A DNA stretch of 64,000 nucleotides. It comes from Neocallimastix lanati (nom. inval.) (taxonomy: Eukaryota; Neocallimastigomycota; Neocallimastigomycetes; Neocallimastigales; Neocallimastigaceae). Under the pieces are notes generated by a model. It searched no databases, was not told the DNA's origin, and saw nothing but the letters and a program-made list of their open reading frames with translations. Both the position numbers and the translations under genes were made by a program. Location of the stretch: assembly GCA_016946835.1 (NCBI GenBank), contig JACVTC010000272.1, positions 1 through 64,000 on the forward strand, read 5' to 3'. How positions within the stretch are numbered: position 1 is the first letter of the stretch; each line of letters opens with the position of its first letter. Shown here piece by piece: positions 44,101 through 54,182 of this stretch.

Positions 44101-47100
44101 TGATGATGAATTAGAAAAAAAATTTGAATATTTATACGAGTTATCATCTATTTATTATTCAGAAAATTTTGAAAGCTATTATAGCGAAGAAGAAAAATAT
44201 GCCATATTTAGAGAACATCCAATGGATACAATTAGAAAATCAAATGCATTATCACACATCCTTAAAGCCTATAATATTCGTGAAGATGGTAGTATTGAAG
44301 ATGCAAATTTATCACCCAATGAAATAAGTATACATTTCTCTAATAAAAATGATATAGATGAAAAATTTGTAAAATTTATATCTGAAGTTGATGAAAATGA
44401 ATTAAAAAACATTAATATTAACGATCATGAGAAATTATCGAATAGCTTTAAAAATTATTGGGATGAAACAAATATGGATAAAGATATGGATTCTTTATAC
44501 AAATCTATGGCAATTTATTGCGTGAAAAATAGTAAATGTCGACAATATATTAGAGATAATAAAGATAAATTATCCTTTAACATTGCTAGCTATAAAACGA
44601 ATGATAGAAATAAAGAGATTACAAACCATACATTAATAATTAATAATGATGAGAATGAAGAAACTATTAATGTATTTACTTTTAAAGAAAATAATGGGAA
44701 ATATGAAGTGGATGAGACTAATGAATACATGAAATACGATTATAAAGAATTAAGTAGTTTTAATATTATCAATAAACCTAGTATTATACGTGTAGATGAT
44801 AAGGAATATGTTTTGAAACCAGGCATTAGTCTTTTAGCTGAATGTGAATTTGAATTTGAAGATTCTGAAGGAAATCCAATTAAATTAGATCAGTATGCAT
44901 TAGCAAATGATAAATACAAAGATTTAATTAATGATTATACAATAAATGAAAAGTATGAAACCAGTAATAAAGGAAAGTATAATATGAATTTAGTTGATTC
45001 TGTTATTTTCGATATTAACAGAATAAGTAATGGTATAGAAGTTGATAATGATGCTGAAAGCTCATCCATGAACCAGATTAATCAAAAACTGATTTTCAAA
45101 CGACATCAAAATGAAGCTAATGAATATGGAAAATTTGATGAAAATGAAATAGAAACAATGGATAGATATTCCAATTATATATTGAAGGAAGAATTAAATA
45201 ATGAGGGTAAAGGAGTATTGCATCTTACAGATGATGATGAATCCATTACAAAGTATAACAGGGTTAAAGAAACCATGGAAATAAATAATAGGGTAAAAGA
45301 TATAAAAAATCAACAAAATGGTTGCATGAGAAATAGAAATAGTCCTAAGTGTTTAAAAACATCAAAAGTCACTAAAGCACATGATGTCGAAGGAAGTTTA
45401 TCCAAGGTATTAAATATTGCACGTAAACATGATGATTCTAATAATATAAAAATCAAAGAAAATGAAAAAGTAGATATTTCAAAACCAGAAAATTTAAGTA
45501 AAAATAGTGAAAAATTAGTGGATACCTTAAAAACTACATTGGACATTTATAAGAAAGCGGTTCAAATATCTAGAATGGATAAACGAGAATATATCATTCA
45601 TTTATTTGAAGTGGTTATTGGGTTAATTGAAAGATACAATAAATCTAGTTATTTAGATCATGAATCTATCAGGGATTTAAACGAAGAATCTTTAAAGGAC
45701 ATGATTTCCATACTTAATAGTGCAGTAAATGAACATGATAAAAAATATCCTAATGAAAAACTTGGTAAGGTAATTAAAATAGTAGATTCCAAATCAATAG
45801 CCGAAAGTAATTCAAAATTTGTTAACGATAAATTACACGAAATATATGACAATATTTTTGATCTACTTAATGATCATAATATTGATATTACTAATATGGG
45901 ATTTATTGACAATATGAATATCGATAGTAAACGATTTAATGACGATAGAACTTTTGAACTCAATCAATTAACCGAAATATTAAATGAATTTATGATAAGT
46001 GGAAGTGAAAAATCTAGGCAAGAATATAAAGAAAAATTACTCTCAATATATGATAAATTAACCGAAATAGAACAGATATTTGATAGAGAAAATAGTGATA
46101 GCAATACATTTGTAAATAATTCACAAATGGTTTATACATTAAAAGAATCAGTGATTAATGTATTAACAAATAATGGTTATTTAGAGGATGGTGATTTACA
46201 AGCTAGATTAAAAACTTATAAATCAACTATCAATGGTGTAAACAAGAGTGAAATTAAATCAACCAATGTTTTGAATTTAGATCATATTATAAGTAAAGTT
46301 AAAATAGATGATTATATACTTAAAAATAGTAAATCTACGATGTATGTCAAAAAATATTTTGATGAGCTAAAAGATAGGCTTTATGATGATAACGGTCAAG
46401 AAGAAGTAGTTGGCAAAATAAATGATGTAGAAAAAGTAATAAATGAAAAAATTGAAAGTTTTAATAATTATAGAACACCGGAAGGCCATTATGAAGAAGC
46501 TAATCATCTTATTGAATTGCTTAATAACTATAATGAATTAATTGCAACAGCATTATCATTAGATATTGATATAGGAGAATCTAATTATATTTATATTAAT
46601 GATATTACTGAGTTGTCTGAAAGGTTGAACCATATGCGTTTAAAAGGATTTAATAAAGTTTTAGAATCTTTAAAGCAAGAATCACCGGAAAGTTTTAAAA
46701 TAGATAAAAACAAAAATGTTAAAAAACATTTCGAAGAACGTAATGCTCAAGGTTATGGATTTGGAGGGGTTACAGAATATGAAGGAAGATATGAAGATTT
46801 TAAGGCTATGATGAAGGATAATATAGATAGTGAATTTGATGCCATCGTATTATTTACGGATAAAATAACTAATAAAGATCAAATATTAGAAATAAAACGT
46901 TCACTAAATATGGGATATAAGTTAACATTACATGAATTATCGAGTGATAGAGATGAAGAAAAAGTGAATACATATAATAAATTAACTTCCAAAAGAAAAA
47001 TTTTTAATAATTTAAAAAACAGTAGTATGAAATTTTTGGAAACCGATGTTCAAACTGAAAACAGACTTATGGGAGATGTTGTAGCTGAACTACATATAAC

Positions 47101-47491
47101 TGATTTAGATGTTGAACATACTGAATTAGAAGATATATATGGTTACATTAAAGGATTTTTACCAAATAATAGAAATATTAAAAATAGATCAGGGGTTAAA
47201 AAGGGATTAGAAAATATGTGCCTATTTAAAATAAATGAAGGAATTAAATATTCAGGTATTACTCCAAATGAATCCTATGATAAATTTTATAATGATATTA
47301 ATGATCTTGTTGATGAAACAGATTCACTAATAAATACAGTTTCTCCTAATAGCGAATCATCCATTAAAAATCAAAAATTAAATGGTAATCTAAAGAATCA
47401 TAACCAAAATGCTAATAAAAAATATAATAAAGGCGTTAAAAGAAGTCCATCAGTTAAAAGTAATAAAATTAAGAATGGTAAATCTCCATAA
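41186..47491 (+). CDS. Very large secreted protein with an internal duplication (2101 aa)
   Basis: A hydrophobic N terminus (about 3-17, ending IDCSP) is a signal peptide; I find no other membrane segment. The protein is Asn, Asp, Glu and Lys-rich and mostly charged, with likely coiled coils near 460-520. The first 380 residues and a segment starting near 912 share the same order of short blocks: MLILSAGD against MILAAGRE, IVDILPVL against IKDIIPSL, a two-Cys block, then ISLIADC against ISLLAEC. A CKLC pair lies near 633. The C-terminal region (about 1830-1900) is richer in Gly and aromatic residues and could be a separate domain. It ends in a basic tail. I do not recognise any family. The single 6.3-kb intact frame shows it is maintained. 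Confidence 0.8.
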   Translation: MSIIKFFVLLLFCIIKIDCSPYNHLDLQLAMLILSAGDPNGNILYNPKFKEYKEEVDMLDRNYNIYLTVAIDNSDENNEKSIVDILPVLHEIDQNDRLDDKNRIKNIETTFKDLYMKSQRVVCARLSLKCDNNNLLFDQYKNDPNAMKNNFDTILEDKDIFRMLNDDNVKLINGESDVTTLSLYKSIGDDKKYMFDLNNEKFIEYIFDANIDDLIFYENIETELDSNNNLIKEPIEEEYLNNDIFNEYRIVAKACKNNRECKEMFQTVDGNNIVKDLNVKFNLIKNNESGKYYLSIVKDDKISTFSIHKSGEEYEVEKEQKNNILQTKIKTLKLSDIDNKLKGYGKESRGGGNGFVESKDISLIADCGILVEKDGTVYLPNNYKVNDDRLNSNILNSKVAKKTKIDNFPNTNIRFKQNILSYYYDSRYCSIEEIVKEFIRNRKSIFGDKNKENTIIKRMDRYIKKLEKEIKKCDDEIVKYDGRSKSSIYSVSEQKKALTNKERIEKLKDKLKTKLYKTLVDEDKYSNNIEVTAENSRFELYNYDNNKIQFGIIGDAATLNLLEKLYPVDMNLHPNKQDKYKFNIILNDGAHFTEYEYASQLSNETNKYRISNLHKNCNSKKAKRLEGQVCKLCNNLQTKHDIDIDSPTISTLKMFKDMGLNSNILPFTSNINNINDLKLLYRDARTIDEVWNKIVKTYIDNNNFLNKEQSETFIRNFNDVINNYILIFTNSKYSDKYKSSEEINGIKLNNMLLSYFDAIDAHKNKYNEEIENLELYPFEEFDSKSQYHKEKFREVINKLSNIVGIDPDSIIRSDDPKSAVQNLCAKLSSIDTIDVDLYNELSDLKLNYELELGKNDKSSLNSELANMLYNTVAIKYLVDTDDEDILPSENNLNEINNNINLNNSNNKKSKFEEFTDSVAFMILAAGREKDYKLAREYDENGNLVPISIKISVNGEEKSISIKDIIPSLRNLNDDELEKKFEYLYELSSIYYSENFESYYSEEEKYAIFREHPMDTIRKSNALSHILKAYNIREDGSIEDANLSPNEISIHFSNKNDIDEKFVKFISEVDENELKNININDHEKLSNSFKNYWDETNMDKDMDSLYKSMAIYCVKNSKCRQYIRDNKDKLSFNIASYKTNDRNKEITNHTLIINNDENEETINVFTFKENNGKYEVDETNEYMKYDYKELSSFNIINKPSIIRVDDKEYVLKPGISLLAECEFEFEDSEGNPIKLDQYALANDKYKDLINDYTINEKYETSNKGKYNMNLVDSVIFDINRISNGIEVDNDAESSSMNQINQKLIFKRHQNEANEYGKFDENEIETMDRYSNYILKEELNNEGKGVLHLTDDDESITKYNRVKETMEINNRVKDIKNQQNGCMRNRNSPKCLKTSKVTKAHDVEGSLSKVLNIARKHDDSNNIKIKENEKVDISKPENLSKNSEKLVDTLKTTLDIYKKAVQISRMDKREYIIHLFEVVIGLIERYNKSSYLDHESIRDLNEESLKDMISILNSAVNEHDKKYPNEKLGKVIKIVDSKSIAESNSKFVNDKLHEIYDNIFDLLNDHNIDITNMGFIDNMNIDSKRFNDDRTFELNQLTEILNEFMISGSEKSRQEYKEKLLSIYDKLTEIEQIFDRENSDSNTFVNNSQMVYTLKESVINVLTNNGYLEDGDLQARLKTYKSTINGVNKSEIKSTNVLNLDHIISKVKIDDYILKNSKSTMYVKKYFDELKDRLYDDNGQEEVVGKINDVEKVINEKIESFNNYRTPEGHYEEANHLIELLNNYNELIATALSLDIDIGESNYIYINDITELSERLNHMRLKGFNKVLESLKQESPESFKIDKNKNVKKHFEERNAQGYGFGGVTEYEGRYEDFKAMMKDNIDSEFDAIVLFTDKITNKDQILEIKRSLNMGYKLTLHELSSDRDEEKVNTYNKLTSKRKIFNNLKNSSMKFLETDVQTENRLMGDVVAELHITDLDVEHTELEDIYGYIKGFLPNNRNIKNRSGVKKGLENMCLFKINEGIKYSGITPNESYDKFYNDINDLVDETDSLINTVSPNSESSIKNQKLNGNLKNHNQNANKKYNKGVKRSPSVKSNKIKNGKSP

Positions 47492-48664
47492 ATGCCACAT
47501 ATTATATATATATTATATATAAAATATATATAAATTTTATATATTTAATTTTTTTAGTACTATAAAATATTTTAAAATTTATATAAATATTATATAAAAT
47601 TAAATAAAAAAATTTAAATAAAAAAATTTAAATAAAAAAATTAAAAATTAAAAATAAAAATAAAAAATATAAAAATAAAAAACAGAAAAAAAAATAATAA
47701 TAATAATTATATATATATGTACTATTTAAATAATTAAAATATTTTAAAATTTAAATTATTTAAATATATATTTATATGTTTAAATATTTTAATGTTTTCA
47801 TTAAAAAATCATTAAAATATATATTAATAAGTAATTTCTAAATAAAAATTAAAAAAAAAAAAAAAAAAAAATAATAATAATAATAATAATTAATAAGAAT
47901 AAGACTATTTGAAATAAAAATTAATATATTAATATTTATTAAATAATATAATTTATTCTGTTTATATAAAAACATTAATAATTATATTATATTAATATTT
48001 TATAATTTGGAATTGGTATTAAAATAAAACATTATAATATAAATTATTGGAAATAACTCCATTAATTATATTTTTAAAAATCTTTTTTAGTATATAATTG
48101 AAATAACTCAATTAATGATAGTTTTTTTTAAAAAAAAAATAAATAAATAATAATAGGGAAAAATAATATTTAATAATATAATTGAACATTATATAACATT
48201 AAGTCAATTAAAATAATATAAATTTTATTTTTTCTTTACTTTTTTTTTTTTTAAAATCTTATTATTATTATTATTTATTGTTAAGTTTTTAATTTGAAAT
48301 ATTAAAAAGTATTAAATGAATAATATATTTCATTCAATAAAATTAATTTGTATCTTTATAAAAATTGAATACAAATTAAATTTAAATTTAAAAAATTTTT
48401 TTTTCCGATATATATTAGTGTAGTACAAATTAAATTAAATTCATTTTTTTCTCTAAATTTTTAAAATGATTATATTAAAAATATTTAAATGAAAATTTCA
48501 AATTTTAAAAATTTTTTAATAATAATAATAATAATAATAATTATAGAGAATTAAAAGAAAAAAGAAGTTGAAAGTAGTTAAATTAAATATTAAATATTTC
48601 TATTTCTATATAATAAAAATTTTATTTTTATTTATTGTTTTATATATAAATAAAAAAAGTAGAA
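47492..48664. other. A/T-rich gap
   Basis: This gap separates two plus-strand accessory genes. It has runs of 20 A's (near 47850-47870), AAT microsatellites (near 47872-47890 and 48521-48540) and a 13-of-15 match to the accessory motif at 48459-48473, about 190 bp before the next gene. No credible gene is present. Confidence 0.55.
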
Positions 48665-49351
48665 ATGTATTTCTTTTATTTTTATTTCTGTTTAATAATT
48701 GTTATTTCTTCTTATGCTCACTTTATTAATATTAAAAGAAATATTTCCTACGATGAGAATGCCTTTTGGGAAGGGATAAGTAAAGAATGTATTGAAGAAC
48801 AAAATAATACAGAATATAATGAATGTATGACAAAAATGAATATAACTAATTATAAGCGTATCTGTTCAAATTATAAAACAGAAAAATGTCAAAAATTTTA
48901 TAATAATCCATTGGATTATTTTCCTGTTTGTAAAAATGAGCCAAAAATTCAAGAGTTATATCAACCAGCCTTATTAGAAGGGTTAAAATTAGCCTATCAA
49001 TTAGAATGTCAATTAGATGAAGAAGGTAATTTATGTCCAATGGCTTTATCTTCAATTTTAAATGATAGTGGATTTGATGTTTTAGATGATACTTGTAAAT
49101 CAAAGTCTTGTACAGATTCAGCTATTAAAGTATATAAAGGTTTTTCCTTAGATCAAATTTCAAAATATGAAGATTTATCAATGACTAATGGAAGTTTTAG
49201 CTACAACGAAATAGCTTCAATAAAAAAGCTTGTGGAGACATTAGAATCAAATGAATGCCGATCTCAACATGTTACAAGTAATGCTAATTATATTCAAACT
49301 AATACTTCTTTTGTAATTTCTTTAGTTATATTATTAATATTATTATTTTAA
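48665..49351 (+). CDS. Putative GPI-anchored secreted cysteine-containing protein (228 aa)
   Basis: The N terminus is a signal peptide (about 1-20), followed by KR at about 24-25. The mature part has about a dozen cysteines, several N-glycosylation sequons, and the pattern expected of a disulfide-linked surface domain. The C terminus ends in an uninterrupted hydrophobic tail (about 211-228, SFVISLVILLILLF) with no charged residues after it, preceded by a small-residue stretch, as in GPI-anchor signals. The product is probably a wall or membrane surface protein of the fungus. I do not recognise its family. Fungal surface proteins of this layout are common, so this gene may have been captured from a host. 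Confidence 0.8.
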   Translation: MYFFYFYFCLIIVISSYAHFINIKRNISYDENAFWEGISKECIEEQNNTEYNECMTKMNITNYKRICSNYKTEKCQKFYNNPLDYFPVCKNEPKIQELYQPALLEGLKLAYQLECQLDEEGNLCPMALSSILNDSGFDVLDDTCKSKSCTDSAIKVYKGFSLDQISKYEDLSMTNGSFSYNEIASIKKLVETLESNECRSQHVTSNANYIQTNTSFVISLVILLILLF

Positions 49352-51137
49352 TTGTAATATATAAATGTTCTATTAAATTAATGGACAAGTAGTCTATCTT
49401 TTGAATCATTCATAATTCTTAATTAAATATTATTATCAAATATTTAATGACGAAAATAAATAAAGAAGTCAAATAGATGTTTTATAAATATTATAAATAA
49501 GTTAAAATTAATTAATATATATTCATGTAATTATATATATTAAATTAATAAAAGCTAAATTTTTAATATATCTCTAAGCAAAAAAAAAAAAAAAAAAAAA
49601 ATCAAATCATTAGTTTTTATACTAAATAAATATTAATGGACATGTTTCGATTTATTTTTTAAGATAGATATAATTATTTAGTATATATAACATTAAAATT
49701 TGCACTGTAAAGTTTCATCTCAAATGATTATGGAAGAACGCATACATCTATAATTAATGAAATACTTTTTTAGAATTACAAATTTCTGGCGTAGATTTGT
49801 TAATTAGAAAGTAAACTATACTAAATATGGATTGATATTTTAATTATTAAATAATATTAATTAATTTAAATAAATAGAATTTTAAATATTAATAAATCAA
49901 AATTTTATTTCTTGTCCAATAATATATAACATAGTTTATATAAACTTAAAGAAGGAAAATATATTTATAATAAAATGTATTACTATAACAAAAAATTAAA
50001 TAAATAAAATCAAAATAATAAAAAAAAAATAAGATATTTAAATTAATAAATATAAATTCAATTAAAACAATAATAAATAACGATTAAATATTTCTTAACT
50101 AAAAAATAAAATAGCATAAAAAGTATGATAAATATAAATACATCATTATCGGCTATACATTTTTATATTTTAATAGTTGAATATTTTTTTAAAAGTCTAA
50201 TATAATATCATAAATTATTTATGATTCTAATTAATTAACATCATGCATATACTCAATATAAAATAAAGTTAATATTAATAATATTTGTTTATTAACATTA
50301 TATAATATTGTATAATTTATATTCTAAATTGTGTTTTAGTTACGCTTTATAGTCTTATTAAAAAAAAGCAGAGCGCTGTATAATATTAATGTGTTAATAC
50401 TAAATATTGAATTGATTATGGATTTTCATTAATTAAATACATATACTTCTAATATGAATAATTTTTAATTTATGTATCTATTATTAAATATTTAAATAAT
50501 GTTATTTTGTAATGTTTATTTTGCATATAATAAATATCTTTATGTTTTATTGTTTGTATGTACTAAATAAAAACTATATTATATTTTATGCTGTATTACT
50601 TAAACATACTAAATAAAATTTATAATGCCATTTAATTTATAATATATATATTTTATTACAAATATTTATGATAATTTAATTTAAATTTTATTTTTTTAAT
50701 TTTTTTTTTGTTTGTTATACTTATTTTATTTTTGATATTTTTATTTTTTTTTTTTTTTAAAACAAATGTGAAATGACTAAATAGGGTGTGAAAAAAAAAT
50801 ATATAATAATAAATACTCAATGCAATATTTATGTATTGGGTATTAGGTATATGTATTTAAATGATAGTACTGTCTATTAAATTTTTTGTGAATAAATCCT
50901 TTATTAAATTTTTTTTTTTTTTTTTTTCTGATTTTAAAATTGTATCATTTAAATAGTATCTAACATTTAATTATAATAAATAATAATAAATTTGTTTAAG
51001 TATATAACTTTCATTTATAAAACTTAAATGACTCTGATGTATTATACACTTCAACTTAAAGATTAATTTAAAATGAAAATTATTAATTTAACTAACTAAA
51101 AAATAACATAAAAAAAAAATTAAATAAAATTAACAAA
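49352..51137. other. Gene-free stretch with mixed-complexity segments
   Basis: This 1.8-kb gap contains segments less biased than usual (near 49690-49800, 50330-50420 and 50765-50880), but all frames are short and interrupted. They may be decayed gene remnants or regulatory DNA. Poly-A and poly-T runs lie near 49580-49600 and 50910-50930. No tRNA or known RNA is evident. Confidence 0.5.
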
Positions 51138-51713
51138 ATGAACCTTGTAAAGTTTTCATTGTCATTTCTATTAGCTATTAATGCAATTTATTGTATCAAC
51201 TTACCATCTAATGTTGAAGGTAATTTTAATGAAGAATACGAAACTAAGTTAACTAAAAGATCACGTTGGGATAATAACTTTAATTCAAAAACTTTTGATG
51301 ATATGAGAAAGGAACTAGAAAGCAATCCAATCTACGATGACATGAGAAAAGAATTGGAAAATAATCCCATCTATGATGATATGAGAAAAGAAATGGAAAA
51401 TAATCCTATCTATGATGATATGAGAAAAGAATTGGAAAATAATCCAATCTATGATGACATGAGAAAAGAAATGGAAACTAATCCTATCTATGACGACATG
51501 AGAAGGGAATTGGAAGAAAAACAGAAAAAAACTAAAACTACTGCAAAAAAGCAAGCTATTCCAACTATATTATCTAGTGATAAGTGTGGTTCTAAGAAGG
51601 ATGGAATATACATGTGTAAACGTAATTATTGTTGTAGTAAATATGGATATTGTGGTAAATCCAGTGCCTACTGTGATTCTGGATGCCAATCAAAATACGG
51701 TAAATGTTGGTAA
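51138..51713 (+). CDS. Secreted repeat protein with a C-terminal CBM18 module (191 aa)
   Basis: It has a signal peptide (about 1-20), a KR site at 40-41 that could be cut by Kex2, then five full tandem 13-residue repeats (consensus DDMRKELENNPIY, residues 54-118) plus a partial sixth, a Lys-rich linker, and one chitin-binding CBM18 (hevein-type) module at 150-190 with eight cysteines. The CBM18 resembles those of the 475-aa protein. The product should be exported, trimmed and attached to chitin through the C terminus, displaying charged helical repeats. Function of the repeats is unknown. Confidence 0.88.
   Translation: MNLVKFSLSFLLAINAIYCINLPSNVEGNFNEEYETKLTKRSRWDNNFNSKTFDDMRKELESNPIYDDMRKELENNPIYDDMRKEMENNPIYDDMRKELENNPIYDDMRKEMETNPIYDDMRRELEEKQKKTKTTAKKQAIPTILSSDKCGSKKDGIYMCKRNYCCSKYGYCGKSSAYCDSGCQSKYGKCW
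51297..51491 (+). repeat. 39-bp coding tandem repeat (five copies)
   Basis: Five in-frame 39-bp units encode the 13-residue repeat of the 191-aa secreted protein. Differences between units are mostly at third positions or Leu/Met and Asn/Ser/Thr exchanges, so the amino-acid sequence has been kept while DNA drifted slightly. Confidence 0.85.
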
Positions 51714-51996
51714 TTATTAGTTAAAAATTACTGTTAGATTATCATAAATTAAAATCTTTAAGTCAATAAATTTATCTATTAACTTGCTCATAATTTTGAT
51801 TTTTAAAAAATTAATTTATAATTATGGATATATATTATTATAAACATAATAATTAAAAAATACATTTTTTAAAAGCTTAATATCATTATTATTTAATATT
51901 TAATAAAAATAATACATAATAAATATTTGAAAAAAAAAATCGTTATATCAAATCAATTATATCAGTTATCGTTATATTTAAATTATATTATATATT

Positions 51997-52048
51997 AAAT
52001 ATATGCTAATATATTATATATCAAATATATGCTAATATATTATATATT
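51997..52048. repeat. 26-bp direct repeat, two copies
   Basis: The unit begins AAATATATGCTAATATATTA and occurs twice head to tail, at 51997-52022 and 52023-52048. The match fails at the last few bases of the second copy. Confidence 0.75.
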
Positions 52049-52290
52049 ATGTAAATGATATAATAATAAACATATAACTGTATTAATTATTATTTATGTA
52101 TTTATATATTTTTTTTATTATTTTATATGCTTATTATTTACGTATTATTAATATTATTAATATTTAAAATATATTTAAAATAATAAAATATTAAATAAAT
52201 ATTATAATAATAATATATATTAATATATATTTAAATTTAATAAGATAATAATATGTTTATAAAGTAATATATTTAAAATAATAATAAAAT

Positions 52291-52434
52291 AAAATATATT
52301 TATAAAATAAAATATATTTATAAAATTAAATATATTTATAAAATAAAATATATTTATAAAATTAAATATATTTATAAAATAAAATATATTTATAAAATAA
52401 AATATATTTATAAAATAATAAATATTTATAAAAT
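52291..52434. repeat. 18-bp A/T tandem repeat, eight copies
   Basis: The unit is AAAATATATTTATAAAAT. Units vary mainly at the first base or two (A or T), and in the eighth unit. The array contains no G or C. Confidence 0.8.
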
Positions 52435-52651
52435 AATAAATAATAATAATATTGATATAAGTATGTAAGTATTCAAATATATGTGTATGTAACTATATAT
52501 ATGCATTCATGCACGCTCACAGCATTCATAACATTGCATGTTATTCGGTGCTGTTTCGCTACATTCATTGCATTGCAGCAGTATTTTAGCTAGTTTACCA
52601 ATAGTATAGTTTATGCATTTAGGGTTATTTTAGCTATCTTGTTTATATATG

Positions 52652-52665
52652 AAATCACGTGATTT
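52652..52665. promoter_or_regulatory. CACGTG palindrome 1
   Basis: AAATCACGTGATTT is a perfect 14-bp palindrome centred on CACGTG, the E-box class of site bound by bHLH proteins such as yeast Cbf1. Function here is unproven. Confidence 0.4.
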
Positions 52666-53384
52666 TCATAGTTGATGTATTTTGATGCCTTTTAGCATTA
52701 AATTGGTATAAATAGCATATGGTTTATATGCTCTATTTTTATATGCTTTAGAGTATATATGCTATAGTTTGGCATAATCGATTTTAAAATCTATCAATGT
52801 AAGTTAAATGTTAGTAAAATACAACATCTAACATAATAATACTTAATAAACATTATATAATACATTATTAATAAACCCTAAATTAAATATAATAGCTATT
52901 ACAATCTTTAAATAACCTATTATAATACTGTTATCAGTTGCATCATATAATATACATAGCAGTTAAACTTAAGCTTATCATTATTTTCATATACTTTATT
53001 TTCGGTTAGCTAATATTAATTTTAACTATTTCCTTTATTATTTCATAAACTTTTATTTTATATATTCTAGCTTAAAATAATTTTAGCTATTTTAATATTT
53101 AAAACAAAACATATTTATTTATAAAATTCTATTTTGATTTATGATATATTGGGTTGTATCATATAGGTATAGATGTTGTTTGGATATATTTCTAAAATAA
53201 TTGATTTTTAGCTACTGTTTGATATATTTGATTTTTAATAATTTGATATCTATAACCTGTATGTGGTATATATTGCGTTGTTGTATAACTGGGGTATTAT
53301 ATTGGTGGTGTTTGAATGAAATATCGAGGGTTGAATATCTTAACCATATGCTTTGTACAAATGTCACTAAACACTATATATATA

Positions 53385-53400
53385 TAAGTCACGTGACTTA
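53385..53400. promoter_or_regulatory. CACGTG palindrome 2
   Basis: TAAGTCACGTGACTTA is a perfect 16-bp palindrome centred on CACGTG, 730 bp from the first. It shares the TCACGTGA core with it. Confidence 0.4.
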
Positions 53401-53827
53401 ATATGTATGTTAAAATAGCTATGTTTTATGCAATATATTATATGTTTAATATATAGCTAATATTATGATTACTGTATATTAGACTAACAATAATAGCATA
53501 AGTATATAATATAGATAATATAAATATAACATATATAAATACTATATATACTAGTATTACTAATGCTAATACTAATATAAGTAACTTACTACTCTATATG
53601 CATATAGTATATAGTTTTAAAAATAGCATTATATAGTAATAGCTTAATTATATAATACTATTAAACTTATTAAATTTATTTTAAACTTAAAGTTATTCTT
53701 ATACTTAAGCTTAGGTACTTTTATCCTTAGTTATTGATAATATCTATTATATAGTAATAGTTTAATTATATAATAATATTAAACTTATATAAAACTTATC
53801 AATAAATTTATATATTTATATAACTTA

Positions 53828-54109
53828 CTAGCATCCTTTACTACAGCAAGCAGTTCCATTAGGTACCATACCTTTGTTACCTTCACAAGTTCTTCCAGCA
53901 TGGCAATCAGCTGCACATGCTGAATGTGGTTCTCTTTGGCAATCGAAACTACAGCAAACCCATTTATTCCTATACTTAGCCCCACCTTGAGCCCAACAAA
54001 TAGGTGAAAGAAATATATTTCTTTTATCTAATTTATTTACTGGACTGGATAAAATACATAATGTATTAATTAGAATAACACATAAGACTGCAAAGAAATT
54101 CAACTTCAT
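53828..54109 (-). CDS. Small secreted cysteine-rich protein (93 aa)
   Basis: The protein has a signal peptide (about 1-21), a short propeptide ending in KR at 29-30 (Kex2-type site), and a mature part of 63 residues with ten cysteines (38, 52, 53, 57, 65, 69, 75, 88, 89, 93). That cysteine density and the prepro layout are typical of fungal small secreted effectors and antimicrobial or killer-type peptides, but the spacing does not match a family I can name. The 15-bp accessory motif lies 74-88 bp upstream. Its composition has more G and C than its surroundings. Function is unknown; secretion and disulfide-rich folding are well supported. Confidence 0.82.
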   Translation of the reverse strand: MKLNFFAVLCVILINTLCILSSPVNKLDKRNIFLSPICWAQGGAKYRNKWVCCSFDCQREPHSACAADCHAGRTCEGNKGMVPNGTACCSKGC

Positions 54110-54182
54110 GATGATAATGATAAATAATATAATATTTATTTTATTATTTTAAATTTTTTATTTTGCAATATTTATTCATTAA

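Larger units (their letters stand above)
51714..53827. other. Longest gene-free region; candidate origin or maintenance locus
   Basis: At 2.1 kb this is the longest gap. From left to right it holds a 26-bp direct repeat (51997-52048), eight 18-bp A/T repeats (52291-52434), then about 1 kb with visibly more G and C and with recurring TTTTAGCTA (52584-52592, 52628-52636, 53081-53089, 53206-53214), and two CACGTG-centred palindromes. A 66-codon frame at 53201-53401 looks accidental. Repeats next to an easily melted tract are typical of replication origins, but no experiment or homology supports this here. Confidence 0.5.

Noticed and set aside
41186-47491. The 2101-aa protein as a capsid or virion protein
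   Set aside because: It begins with a clear signal peptide and is highly charged throughout, with no jelly-roll-like pattern that I can see.
53201-53401. A 66-codon plus-strand frame in the repeat-containing gap
   Set aside because: Codon use and composition do not resemble the real genes, it overlaps a palindrome, and it has no recognisable domain or signal peptide.
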